Positions 1 through 11,920 of a stretch of DNA of 64,000 bases are shown piece by piece. Origin of the DNA: Anticarsia gemmatalis (taxonomy: Eukaryota > Arthropoda > Insecta > Lepidoptera > Erebidae). How positions within the stretch are numbered: the first letter of the stretch is position 1; each line of letters starts with the position of its first letter. The notes below the pieces were generated by a model. That model was not told where the DNA came from and did not search any database. It saw only the letters and a list, made by a program, of their open reading frames with translations. The position numbers and the translations under genes are program-made. The stretch covers positions 5,208,001 through 5,272,000 of the forward strand of contig NC_134756.1 in NCBI RefSeq assembly GCF_050436995.1, given 5' to 3'.

Positions 1-212
1 GTTTGTTTGTTTGAACGCGCTAATCTCAGGAACTACAGATCCGATTTGATAAATTCAGTGTTATCCCCATTTATCGAGGAAGGCTATAGGCTATGTATCA
101 TCACGCTACGATTAATAGGAGCAGAGTAGCAGTAAAAAATGTTACACAAACGGGGAAAATTATGACCTATTCTCTCTTATGTGACGCAAGTGAAGTTGCG
201 CGGGTCAGCTAC
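1..212 (+). repeat. Lepidopteran interspersed repeat, copy 1 (cut by window start)
   Basis: The copy begins with GTTTGTTTGTTTGAACGCGC at base 1 and ends near GTTGCGCGGGTCAGCTA at about 212. It aligns along its whole length with the reverse complement of 6108-6330, with scattered substitutions and one small indel. The (GTTT)n tract probably continues to the left of the window. The family is abundant in lepidopteran genomes, but I cannot say from sequence alone whether it is SINE/RTE-derived or Helitron-like. No coding capacity is visible. Confidence 0.8.
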
Positions 213-3200
213 TCGTAGTTCTCTATAGGAATAAACAAGCAAAGGTAAAATGATTTATAAATCGGAATAGGCAGTACAAAGTGATGGCAGGTTGCGTAGG
301 GAAAGTAAAAGGTAATTATAGAACATGGATTGACGCAACGTTCTAACGTCTGGAGTTAATTTCCTTACTTGGTCATCAATCATGATGTTTGCATAATCTA
401 ATGTAAGCTTTGTTTGCTTTCATTGCAAAGAAGACATTAGTTTATGGCATGTATTTAATAGATGATCATTGTAGCATAAATTTAACGGAGGGAAAAGATC
501 TTGTACAGACTTCAAAATTATATTTTAAGAGCGAAATTTGCACGGTCTGTACATTACAATTTTGCGGTTAAACTGTTGAAGCTTTGGGACCGAAATTCTG
601 CAGGATGACATGGTATAGCCCGGGGAAGGACTTAGATTTTTTAAAATAAAAAAACAAATCACGCGGGAAAGCTTGTACTATCCTATATCTTGATTCTAAG
701 CATTTTTTTACAGCGTATCTCTGCTCTTTTATTCAGTAAATAGATTTTTTCCAGCTGATAAAGCGAATAATTATGCAAAAGTGAGACATCGTCAGTGCTT
801 CTTAAGTTCCTAATCCCACGGATTACAGTCAAGGAGGGAATGATCAAAGGGATACAAAATGGAACATCCCTTCTTTGGTTAATATATAATGAGAGTCTCG
901 TTTAAATCTCCTTGTTTACATTAATTTAGTGAATATAAATGGTTCTTGGATTTCACTTTGGATCTGTTTATTCGTTGTAGCTAGATTTAAAGTTAATTAG
1001 GAATTTAGATTGGTTAATTTCGTCTATTTTTATAGCGGGTTCGGGAGGCAAGTTTATTAATTTTAGTTAATAAAATGTAGATTTAAATAATAATGTACCA
1101 TGTTTATATAATTTTATAAAAGCCTATTTGATGGTAGGGATGGTTAGGATGGTGGGATCACTTCTCATTTTGCTGATATTAAAGCAAACTAGATAACAAT
1201 AGCATGATATTCTTATTCCTCTACTGGTAAAAACGAATTTAATCATAGTCTCAAACCAATAGTGGTATTTTGGAAATAAAATCTTAATAAAATGTTTATT
1301 CATTCCTGAAAAATAACTTAACCACCAAATACGTGTACAATATTATTCGTACAGTCCAAAACTGTTTCTATTTACATGACTATCGTGTTCAACCATCAAG
1401 TGCACAGTTATTAGGTGTATTTGGCATCTCTGTCAGTGGCAGTTGGCAGTCGACACGTCGTTATTCCAACGTCATATGCCATTGCCAATGCCAGTTGAGT
1501 GGCGACATATTTCAGCTGGTTTAGCCAATGTAACTGTGTAATCTGAGAATGGATTGTGGCTTTGTTATGAATGTCTCTAATATATATAACACTTTACATT
1601 GTTATTTGTGGTGAATGTGAACAGATTCTTGCTTATAAAAGTTTATTGTGATAATGGAAGCGATAATGACTGGCTTTTGCCCGCAACTTCTTCGGCGTGA
1701 AAAGATTTGCCGACGTAAAAAGTTAATTTTGAATGTTAATTCAAGTTATAATCTACCTGCTTACCAAATTTTATTAAATTTAGTTTAGTAGTTTTTGTGT
1801 AAAAGGGTAGCAAACATGCATAGAAGTAAAAAATACGTCAGTCTTGCTTCTATAGATACTGTGATGCATCGATTAGTTACTTCTAACTTACTATTAGAGA
1901 ATGACCAGTCCAGTCACAGTAACTATAAATCAAAGAGCTGAAATAGGCACTCATCATTATTTGCAGCTTTTATCAACCCACTACGGAGTATCCTCGAATA
2001 AACGCCAGTCATTACCGTTAAATGCAACTCATTGCCAGATCTTTCCGACAAACTTACAGGCAAGTTTGTCTATAATCAAAGAATTTGCATTCATAAACAC
2101 TACAAATGTTAGCTCTCTTATACAATTTATTACGTCGTATCCTTAATCGTCTTCTACTTCAAGATTTTATCTGAACTCTAAAGGAAGCACAACAGTTACG
2201 ACTTAAACCACGTTACGGTAACTGAGTATGTAGTGAATAAGTCACTGTAAAGATAGCGCACGGAGATACTGTAAATAACTGTTTAAACTCAACCACGAGA
2301 AAATCACACCCCTGCGGAGTGCAAAACGATTAAAACGTACATAATGCACTATTGTTTTAGGTTTTAAGCCAGCGCTACAAGATAGGGATGATGCAGAATA
2401 GAGTTTCTCATTAAAATAGTCTATTTAACGTTCATAAAGTTAGTCTATTTCAACATTCTTTTAAATACTGTTAACAGTTTCAACTTTTATCATTTATCCG
2501 GAATACATTATTGCTGAAACGTATTAATCGTATCTTGTCTTTATCTCACGCAAGGATGGGAAGGCACAGCATATTTTTTACAAACAGTATGTTGTCAAGA
2601 GATTTGGTTGATATTTTTAAATCAGGCCGCCTGCCTGATCTTGAGAGAAACCTTATAAATATGTGATTACAATTGGAAGGACCAATTAAGACAATATGAA
2701 GAAGAGCTTATCACAAAACATACCACAGCGTAACTCTATCTTCATAGAGTAAGGCAATTAGAGTCAGGCTCGTACGTTAGCAAGCTGTGTATCGATAACG
2801 GATGAAACTAGCCTAACGACGTCTTGCTAAAGGATATCCTGCAAAATCTACTGACGCTACTAGTTGAGTGTACAGTTATGATATAACACTTTAGTATAAT
2901 AACTAATTTAATGTTTCTGAGAACACTAACTATTATAGTTCAAGAACTTGGTCGAGAGCCTTGGTATGCACAATTATATTATCTAGAGTATAACCAAGAT
3001 GATGGATAGACTAGCGCATGATAGTAAAAAAATGCTTACTTAGGGGAGGTTATACTGAACAGTGGGTTAAAGTGGGCAAAACAGATAGAGAGAGATAGTA
3101 TTGTAATTTAAACGTATGTCCAAAAAATTGCAGCCGAAGCAAATAGATAATCCGCTGCTTTAATCGAGCGGGTAAATGACATTCTATAATCCAACGCCTT

Positions 3201-6107
3201 GGCATCTTGTATAAAAGTCTTTCTACTAAGATGTTGGACAAAACATATCTTGTACAAGCTTCCAACGGGCCATGTAACAATATTACGAAGGAAGCGTAAC
3301 AGTTATAAGCGTTATAACACTTGAGTATAACAGCGTATGTGGTAGCAATAAGGCCACTAAGACGGTCCTCCACGGCTCGCTCTCGTCGAGATGATTACAC
3401 CTATTTGTCTGCCGCACCCGCCGACCGCTACGCTGAGCCATATTTACTGGTCCGTATATTATCTTGTGTTGGCAAATTGTTTTTAAAATTTAAAGCAAAG
3501 TTGATGTTGTGTCGTTGGGGGAAGTTGTTAGGGAAATGCGTTACGTTTATGTTTGTATACGGTTTCCTAAATGGTTTCTTATGACAGAAATGTATGTTAG
3601 TTCCGTCATCGAGCGCTGAGATTGTTTTTATTTCAAGCATGGTTTACTTAGCTATTGTCGTATTTATTTTTATTGTTTTTGTCAATACAACTCTTGAGAT
3701 ATAGTTTATAAAATATGAATAATATGTACTAAGGTAGATCCAATGTAAAATTCAAACAGACCGAATGAAACTTTTCCTATTTCATTGGCATAATTGGACA
3801 AAATTGAAACGACTAGAAATTTATCTAAACGATAATCAAATCAAACAATAACAATAATAAGTTAAAAGTCTTGTAAGTGGAGAAAACTACGATCTATTTC
3901 GATAACAATACACGTATACAGGCACATCATAATACCCTCTTACGTAAAGCTCATCAAACTATAGAGTAACGAGAGGAAGGAACAACAGTACAACAGAAAT
4001 AATTGGTCGTCGTCGAAACGTCTCAGACATGGTATTATTCTCCTGTTTGTAATATACTTTCTGACTTTTTCTCAATAAAAATCTGTATTTAAATGAGTAC
4101 TTGTATCTTATTATGACTATTAAGTAAAAATTCTAGGAAATACAGATCATGGAAAGGTTTATTTTTATGATAAAGGATTCTTAGTATGTACTATTCGAGT
4201 AATAGGCTCTTTCGAAAATACTTTTTCAAATGCATATTATAAACAGGTTCTTAATCTTTTCTAAGTATGTTTTTAATGCATTTAATACTTAAAAAGGTGG
4301 CTTAAATTTCCTCCACAATATGTCCGACAAATAAATACCAAATTATAGTCTAGCTACGACGAAATCCTTCCTTTAAAACTTCACTTCCGTGCCTAGACCA
4401 ACGGCTTCCCTTTACTTTTTACCAATGTACTCAAGACACAGAAATATGGACTCTATGGCTGTAGAAATAGAAGTTAGACGGTTTGTTTTCGTGTCGTGGT
4501 AAAGTCCAAATGCACAAGAATTGGTCTGGGATACGGTTGAAGCATTTATAGCGTATTTTATTGATGCAATAAGTACTTGACGACTATTCGGTAGTATTCT
4601 GCGCTGAATTTCTACGTCTCGGCGTTCTACTAAATGATATCGACGTGATTTGAAGTGTCTGGTTTTATTCAATAAGGGCTGTCGTTATATTTTATTGACT
4701 ACTTACTGTAGGAGGGGTAAGTTTTTTATTTTATTGCACAAAAAGTATTAAGTACTATGTAGAGTTAGTTACTTGAACGACAAACGAACGAGTTTCTACA
4801 TATGCAAAAAATCTTTTTTTTTTGTCTGAAGTTACTACAGCGATAGCTGGGCAAATAGCTTTTGACTGATGATAAATTGCTCAATGCTACAGTTGAATTG
4901 TAATCCAACCATGTACCAAAATATTACACGACTTGTATCGCTTCATATCCTTTCTATGCATAAAACGTCGCTATTAAAGTTTACGCTAGCGGTAATATTA
5001 AATCTTAAGAAGTTTATCCCAAAAGCACTGGTGAAACTTATTAGAATATTCTTATGAAACCGCTCTAGAGCACTTGCTAACGTCCACTGCATTTTGCATT
5101 CGAAGATGGCGGCTTTCATGTTATCCTTTGGCGGGAAAATATTTACTAGTGTAAAGGAATAATGGAAGGGTAGATTTTGGAATGGGGAATTCGATTTTCA
5201 CTTTGCTTTCGGGATTTCTCAAGTACTTTTGAATGGTATTTAATGCGTTTATGGCACATGTGCCATGTGGCGTTTTTACGCGATGTAATGTATTTACGTG
5301 AAATTTATACCATACAAAATATTTAGTATTCAATTGCCATAACATCAAGTAAATAATTGGTTCTTTTCTTATTATTTGGTTCACAATCACAATAAACATT
5401 AAAAACAATTAAATTTTCCTCCACAATAAGGAAAATACAAGATCCCAAATTAATTATCTCGTATTTTTTTTAAATTTAAAATACTATATTTTACGAGGAA
5501 ATTGAAATTCGGCGCACATTGCGCTTTATCGCTTGCTATTTATAAGGTTTATGCATTAGGCAGCACGTGATACCGACATTGTTTAATTAAAAAGCAAACT
5601 CGGTTTAGTTGTGGGCTCTATTATAATATTTATCGATACATTTATGGTATTCGATTTAGTTTAGATAGTAGGCGTTCATCTAAATGTAGTTTAGAATATT
5701 TATATGTAGTATTTTCGGTGCTTCATTATTGTCTGCGGTATTGCTTACAATTAGTGTTCGCGAATTATAAAAATAATGTATTAAGGAGTATGACAAATGT
5801 AGTAAAGTATATTTGTCATTCATAATACTTAATACTTATAATTACATTACCGTAAAATATAGAAAGAATCATCGTAAATCTGGAATACAATCAAAGCTAA
5901 TGGCAATACCATAAACTATGCTCAGATTATGAGATTCGCAACAATCTCAATACATAGTATGTTAAGTGCGTCATCGCAATTAGCTGTATTTAGTATTTAA
6001 AAGCATTTTGAAAACAGCTGAGATAGACATTCTTAGGGTCAACTTACATCGAGACGCGACGCTGCGCTGACACTTTTAATGGGCGATTCCAAATATTACT
6101 TTATTTT
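213..6107. other. Noncoding stretch, no gene recognised
   Basis: AT-rich DNA between two inverted copies of the same repeat. Open frames here (for example 3050-3373 minus and 4412-4672 minus) are short, lack recognisable motifs and overlap frames on the other strand. A perfect 16-bp palindrome lies at 5251-5266. A G+C-richer patch at about 3360-3440 carries no identifiable feature. I see no tRNA, tandem array or LTR here. Confidence 0.6.
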
Positions 6108-6384
6108 CTACTAGCTGACCCGCGCAACTTCACTTGCGTCACATAAGAGAGAATGGGTCAAAATTTTCCCCGTTTTCGAAACATTTTTTACTGGCACTCT
6201 GCTCATATTGGTAGTAGCGTGATGATATATAGCCTATAACCTTCCTCGATAAATGGGCTATCTAAAACTGAAAGAATTTTTCAAATCGGATCAGTAGTTC
6301 CTGAGATTAGCGCGTTCAAACAAACAAACAAACAAACAAACAATCAAACAAACAAACAAGCTTTATAATATTAGTATAGATACG
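6108..6384 (-). repeat. Lepidopteran interspersed repeat, copy 2, with (CAAA)n tract
   Basis: On the minus strand this copy reads from ACTAATATTATAAAG through a long (TTTG)n tract (6314-6359 on the plus strand) into TTGAACGCGCTAATCTCAGG and ends at GTTGCGCGGGTCAGCTAG. It is the inverse of copy 1 at 1-212 and shares its ends with the longer copy at 41565-42039. The ACTAATATTATAAA start and GTCAGCTAG end appear to be the family termini. Class (SINE/RTE or Helitron-like) is unresolved. Confidence 0.85.
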
Positions 6385-9300
6385 AAAAAATACACATTCG
6401 TTCTGACTCTTGGAAGTCTATAGAGAATTTCTCATCTAAAATCAACATGCCAGTAGCATATTTCAAAAACATGATACCCAAGAAATAATGCGGAAACCTA
6501 ATTGTGGGAAACTTTTATGAAAATAAAAACATGTGCGCATTATGCGTAGTGCTGAAAGAACGGCATTCTCATATAAATTATACACAAGTTCTAAAAATAG
6601 GTAACAGTTTCTAACATGCGTAAACACTTCAGGAAGTCCTGGGAACTTGTTATAAAGCCTAGATTAGATAGTCAACACATGTCTCAAAGAATTATTTGAG
6701 AACTAAAAAAGTTCATTTGGAGAGCATCTGTTTCGAAATTTTGTTCTAGATACTGGCTAAATTACAATGTTTGGGCTAGCAATAAATTTTCATTAAAAGC
6801 TTTAGGTTTATCTATTTTAGTTTTGGTAGATAAACAATTCGTTACAATGTTTTGATTAATTAATCTTTTGGATGTAGATTGTGGAGCTATTTTGTTTAGA
6901 ATGAGCGCTTGTAAATTGTAAATATTTGTAAGTTGTTTCGAAACAAACCGAGTATAAACCTTTAGTGTGTATTGGTTTAATTTAATTAAATGAATTCGTA
7001 GAAAGGAGAATAAATCGCAAATCACAATCTTTTAATTAATGGACTAAACACTCCCTCACCAATACGGTTGCAAAAAATAAAAGAGTTTAAAGCTGCTAGG
7101 GTTGAATCAAAACAGTTGCTTTTGATCAAATGAATCTCAAAAATAAAGATATAGGAGACGTAACCGAATTAAATTTATCGGTCCGTATCGAACAGACGGT
7201 AAGCGAAGCCTTTGCGGTCCATTATAAAGAGAATATTTCCTCTGCGCCGCGGGGAATTGCCTCCAGTATAATTTAGTGACGTCATATAAATCATATCGTA
7301 CCTGAATTTACCGCAGACATGGTCAAAGGCGAGATAGGAACTCATACAAGAGCTTATAATAGGTTCGTAAGTGTTTTATGTTGCGAAAGGTTGCTTTTAA
7401 TGGAATTTGGGAGCAAGTTCAAACTGCTGAAAATGCGAGGCGCAAAATGCTGCCACCGCTTTATCCCATCTTCTCCTATTTGGGAATTTCGAGTAAGTAG
7501 GTACAAGGACAGTATAAAACCTTTCTAATTGGTCAGATAAAGTAATTACGATAGCTCATTTTACATTTTTTTAGTCGTAACAAAAGGGTTTTCTAAGAAG
7601 CCGACTACGTTATATTATATTGTAATTTGAATAGATAGGCAAAAAATCTTCACAGCTGTGGTATTTAGATTGCCTAAAAATCTAGACAACATAAATACCA
7701 AAAACAAACTGATTATATTTCAAGCATGCTTCGGATCATAAATTCTCTACACGAAGAGTCTCAATCAAAACGTTATTTTTATATTTTAATAGTCTCAAAG
7801 CGTGTCACATTTCTAGCCCATGTAATCCGCTTTGAATTGACAAGTTAACGTTCATAGTGTAAAGATCAAATGTCGGCGCTTCCTGACTATGAATCACATC
7901 TTGATTGCCGACACTAAGGGACACGAAACGCATAAATCTGATGCAAAATAAACACAGATTGTTATCTGACATGAGAACTGTTATTTGATACTTTTAATTG
8001 TTTGTGATGTTACCTACAGAAGGTATGAGCTAAATTGGTTCTGTTTTCTCTTTGTGAAATATATTCTAATGCTTTAATTAAACTGGAGTTTACACATGTT
8101 AGTAACTGTGGTTGAAACATAATAGGTATGGTTTTCTATTAATCCCAACCCGCACTAAGTCCGCGTGGTGGAATGAAGGTCTTATCTTCTGTCATTGTGA
8201 TGACGCTTGCCTATCAGTGGAATAGCCAGCAATGGACTGTACGAATTAAGAATTATATTTATCAATATTTTAATAAGTTGAGCTTGGTTTGGTGAAAATT
8301 AAAAATATTTCTAGGCTAGGAATTCAACTTGCATTATAGATAAATGTAATGGTACGGATATTTATGATAGTAGCCATTATCATCAATATTGTTTGTCCAT
8401 ACAAATGAGAATGCATTGATCGGGCGTGATAAACACTAGTCGTACAATCGGGCATTGTCAACTGGGTCAGGACGATAACAGGCGGATTAACTCGGCCCAA
8501 TTTGATTGATTAAGGCTTGCGTCATATTTGTATGGAATGTCTGCTAGCTCCAATTACATTGTTGGGCACAGCTGTTATGGTGTTATGAATGGGAAAGATT
8601 AAATGATTTGTGTGAAAAAAGTGTGCATGTTATTTTCCACTGACGTGTTCAACAATGGGGCTTAATTTTTTATCTCTTACCGCGGAATTACATCATAAAT
8701 TATTTTATTAAACAAAAGAACTTGAAATATGTCAAAACTTAAATAGAAAATTATATTTTTTGTCTTATTTAAAAGGCGATTAAACAAAGCCTATGGTAAT
8801 TACAATTAGCAAAGCAGCTTATCATAATCATAACTGACAAACTCGCAAAACTAATATTTATTATTATGACAAGTTGAAAACTACAACAAAATTAATCCCA
8901 CTGGATGACTAGACATTTTAATGTCAAGATTATAGCCACAGCAATTCCCCAGTGATTTTTGGGTCTACAAAAGTAGGGGTCACAACACATGTACGTAACG
9001 TAACCTGACCCTTGACTTTAACAAAACTTTAAGGTCAAAAAACCCTTGTCCAAAGGCTGGCAAAGATTAATACGTTTCTAAGGCAGATGTCTAAAACCCG
9101 AAGGGGTGTTTTCCAACCCCCCAGTGTGAATGTTTCACAGTACATAAAGCGATGTGCGTCATTGCACCGTCGTTATGTCCTCGCTTCCTCAATCCCACCT
9201 TTCTTGGATGAAGAGATTTGACGACAAAGGATTTGGAAAGGAATTTAAATTTGTTGAATCGTAAGTCTTTGGGTGCTGCTTTGTTGATTGGCTGTTGAGG

Positions 9301-10026
9301 TGTTTTTGATTATGCCGCTTTTGCGGATCTTTTTGCAACTGCTACCGATATGTACTGTTAAAGATAAAGAAACCTTTTATGATAAATCACGAATATTCTT
9401 CTTTATCGTGTCAATTTATTCCAAAATACAACCTTTCAATTTTATATTATAAACAAGAAAGCCTTACAGTCAGAAGATGCGAGTGTTGCGGATATCAATT
9501 TTCTGGATATTTTTTATTTCACAGTAACTATTTTTATTACTTTTTAACCATGTCATTTTGTTTATCTTTTCTTCTGTTGGAAATTTCGATTCCTCAATAA
9601 ATGGGCTTTTAAAATATCTTTACTAAGTTACTTATGCCGCGTTTTAAATTGATAATGATATTTAATTGTTAACACTTGTTTGCGCTTTGCCGAAGTAATT
9701 AAATATGATATTTGCAGAGATGGCCTTGCATTGTTAGCATTCAAGTACTTTAAGTGCAATTTATATGTAATCGTTGATGCCAGTCCAACAGCGTATCTTA
9801 ATAAATTATCTTATATCTTTTACACAATCTATTCTCTTAGTGCCTTGATTATACTACCATTATATAATAGACAGAAAGAATATCGTCATAGTGCTGTAAG
9901 AAATATAAGTCTACTAAAATGTGTGTTCAAACCAATGGTTGTATGGACCGCAGGAATGATGAAAACCTGGTACATACCTGAAACAAAATACGACAATATG
10001 AAATGTGATGTCCTAAATTGTTTTTT
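6385..10026. other. Noncoding stretch, no gene recognised
   Basis: AT-rich DNA with no supported gene. TGACGTCA at 7277-7284 runs directly into TATAAA at 7285-7290, followed by a 69-codon open frame from ATG 7319 with no family signature. At least three other exact TGACGTCA octamers occur in the window, so this one may be chance. The open frame at 9680-10126 runs into the 5' LTR of the retrotransposon and is taken as accidental. Confidence 0.55.
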
Positions 10027-10030
10027 TATT
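10027..10030. repeat. Target-site duplication TATT (left)
   Basis: TATT lies immediately before the 5' LTR and is repeated at 13291-13294 immediately after the 3' LTR. A 4-bp duplication fits Ty3/Gypsy integrases and sets the LTR ends at TG...TA. Confidence 0.75.
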
Positions 10031-10371
10031 TGTAGGCGCGTCAACCTTTTTGTTGGTTTTAAATGCTGGCTAGTGACCGTTGACATAAGACATAACACCG
10101 AGCGCTGGGGAGGCGGCCATTATTAGAGAATTGGGTTGTCATGGTGGCGCACGCACCCACGTGTTGTGGTGGAATGTTAATCGAGTTAGATCATTACTAT
10201 CCTTTATAATTCTGAATGTTGGACATTAATGAGTGATTTAGTTAACGAGTGATAATGATATTATGGACTATCTTGTGACTTAACAAGCCCTGGTCTCTTC
10301 GCCCTATTACTCACGTCAAAATGACAGACGAATCCCAATACGATGGCGTTTCTCCTACTCTAATGCCTTTA
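10031..10371 (+). repeat. 5' LTR
   Basis: 341 bp, matched by 12950-13290 with no difference seen by eye. It starts with the canonical TG and ends with TA rather than CA. The 5' LTR of such elements normally carries the promoter and the 3' one the polyadenylation site; I see no standard TATAAA or AATAAA inside it. Confidence 0.93.
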
Positions 10372-10385
10372 TCAGAAGTGGGATG
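10372..10385 (+). promoter_or_regulatory. Putative primer-binding site, tRNA-Leu-like
   Basis: TCAGAAGTGGGAT directly follows the 5' LTR. It is complementary to the acceptor-end sequence ATCCCACTTCTGA of animal tRNA-Leu species as I recall them, displaced by about 5 bases from the CCA end. Position supports a minus-strand primer site; the tRNA identity is inference from memory. Confidence 0.5.
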
Positions 10386-10471
10386 TTGAGGGCCTAATCT
10401 AGAGGAGATCAGCGGCGCGACCGCTGGCCAATCTAACATAAGCGAGCAGAATAAAAAACATTCTGACAAAC

Positions 10472-10579
10472 ATGGAGGTGCTTTCATCTCGCTTGTTGGC
10501 GACTACACAGTATGCATCAACTAGCTCGCCGCCACATCTTGTCAAGTTTGATGCAGACGAAACTGATTCAGACATTGAA
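10472..10579 (+). pseudogene. gag N-terminal fragment
   Basis: From ATG 10472 an open frame begins MEVLSSRLLATTQY and runs to ...VKFDADETDSDIEG. An acidic tract of this kind occurs near the gag start in insect gypsy-like elements. The frame is cut at 10580, where LINE sequence begins, and stops a few codons later. Gag normally forms the particle shell; only about 36 residues survive, so no function is expected. Confidence 0.5.
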
Positions 10580-10706
10580 GGGGTAAATCCATGATGCGCT
10601 TGGGAAGCTTGTTGAAGAATCGAATGCCGAGACCTACAAACGAATTGTGCACCATGTAAACGATGATGGGGACCTAATCTTTGTCTATTTCTGGTGTTAT
10701 AATTGT
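10580..10706 (-). mobile_element. LINE fragment captured inside the LTR element
   Basis: 127 bp that align with 28771-28902, the C-terminal coding part of the non-LTR retrotransposon at 28 kb. I count about eight substitutions and two to three small gaps, so identity is roughly 90%. The LINE sense strand is minus here, opposite to the host element's transcript. The piece joins the gag start to the zinc-knuckle region. It has no LINE 3' tail, which argues against ordinary target-primed insertion and for recombination or template switching. Confidence 0.85.
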
Positions 10707-10839
10707 ACCCCCTTGATACGAAGAGATTGAATTCTTATCTTGTGTCTTCGAGAGCCCAACTGTGCAGAATGTTCTACGGTATTTCTATCAAAAGACGACA
10801 TAAGGACCACAAAAGGAGATAGATGCGAAGCAACCTCGT

Positions 10840-11040
10840 TTGAGTGACTCACGATTCATTGATACCTGTCACTTTTGTGGAAAAAGTGGTAAAAAATGGA
10901 GAAGTATTGCAAACGCCGGGGCACCATGCAGTCGAAACCAGCTGAAGCAGAAGGGACGTGTTATGCGTACGGGAAGCCAGAAACCTACAAGCAGCAGCGC
11001 TCCGGCGCGCTAGGAAGTCCTGACTTACGAACGACGTGCG
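10840..11040 (+). pseudogene. gag C-terminus, degenerate zinc knuckles
   Basis: The sequence reads CHFCGKSG from 10867. After a one-base shift it continues MEKYC (to 10910), giving C-x2-C-x4-(His lost)-x4-C. Restoring the usual spacing would need one more base, and the His codon is missing. A second, weaker copy starts near 10959 with CYAYGKPE, where the second Cys is Tyr. Paired CCHC knuckles bind RNA in retroelement nucleocapsids; both are damaged here. Confidence 0.6.
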
Positions 11041-11067
11041 AGTAGAGGTACACTGTCGACATCATCT

Positions 11068-11448
11068 GGTGAGATCATTTCTTTTCTTTTCGACAGTGGC
11101 TTGGCTTGCTCTCTGGTTAAGAGTAGTTTTGTTGAGAAATTACCCGGCACTAAACGCAACGAGATAGTTTATTTAACGGCGATTGGCGGAAAAGATGTTA
11201 AGTGTTTATCGCAAATCATTAGCTCTGTTACAATACAGGAAATCTCTCTATCTATACTGCTTCATGTCGTTTCTGATAATGTGATTTCAGATGCAATTAT
11301 TATAGGAAGAGATGTACTCGAAAAAGGAATCCATGTTGAAATTAATAGTGACAGTCTAAGTTTTCTTTGTACGCAAAGAAGTAAACATATGCAAAATGCA
11401 AACAAGGTTGATTTTAACACTATTGAAACTAACGTTATTTATAGGTGA
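11068..11448 (+). pseudogene. Retropepsin-like aspartic protease domain
   Basis: One open frame of about 125 codons carries the catalytic triad FDSG at 11089-11100 and, about 70 residues on, the IIGRDVL block typical of Ty3/Gypsy proteases (consensus hydrophobic-hydrophobic-GxD). In an intact element this enzyme cleaves Gag-Pol. It sits between the zinc knuckles and the reverse transcriptase, the normal gypsy order. The catalytic Asp is intact, but there is no continuous gag-pol frame around it, so it is probably not made as a working enzyme. Confidence 0.7.
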
Positions 11449-11499
11449 CGACTGATTTGCACTAATTAGAATACTTAAAAAAATATAACGCCTCCTTTA

Positions 11500-11830
11500 T
11501 TGACAGTAAGTATTCCAACTCGTCGCGTTTCGACAGGCACTTTAAAGGTTGATTTAATAGACCCACATGAGGTGGTACAACGTCGTCCTTTAAGGGTATC
11601 GCCTGCTGACAAGGATATTATAGTAAACGAAAAAAATGTACAGTCTCTTCTAGATGCAGATGTCATTCGTGAGAGCTCATCGCGCTTTGTCAGCCCCATC
11701 CTGTTAGACAAGAAGAAGGGTGGTTTGGAAAGGACGTGTGTAGATTATAGGGAGTTTAATGCCAATGCTCGTCCCGAACACTATCCACTTTCCTAGAGTT
11801 GATGAACAGAAAGACCGATTGTAAAGGTTT
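11500..11830 (+). pseudogene. Reverse transcriptase, N-terminal fragment (Ty3/Gypsy)
   Basis: The frame reads ...VQRRPLRVSPADKDI..., then LLDADVIRESSSRFVSPILL, then CVDYREFNAN and HYPLS. This is the fingers region at the start of Ty3/Gypsy reverse transcriptases. A stop follows HYPLS; in the next frame PRVDEQKDRL continues the family pattern for about ten residues before another stop. The palm with YxDD, RNase H and integrase are absent, replaced by the minisatellite. The fragment cannot polymerise DNA. Confidence 0.85.
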
Positions 11831-11920
11831 CATACGCCTGAATTACGTCTATGTTATTGTAATGGCTGATTTGAAAGGCCTGGGACGCCTAAATCACGCT
11901 CGGATAAATGGTCGGCATGG

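Noticed and set aside
7277..7528. CRE (TGACGTCA) plus TATAAA ahead of a 69-codon frame
   Set aside because: TGACGTCA also occurs near 14911, 16797 and 57109 without other promoter signs; the ATG lies too close to the TATA for a normal leader and the peptide is unrecognised.
9680..10126. 148-codon plus-strand open frame
   Set aside because: It runs into the 5' LTR, has no family signature, and its last 30 residues recur at the 3' LTR only because the LTR is repeated.
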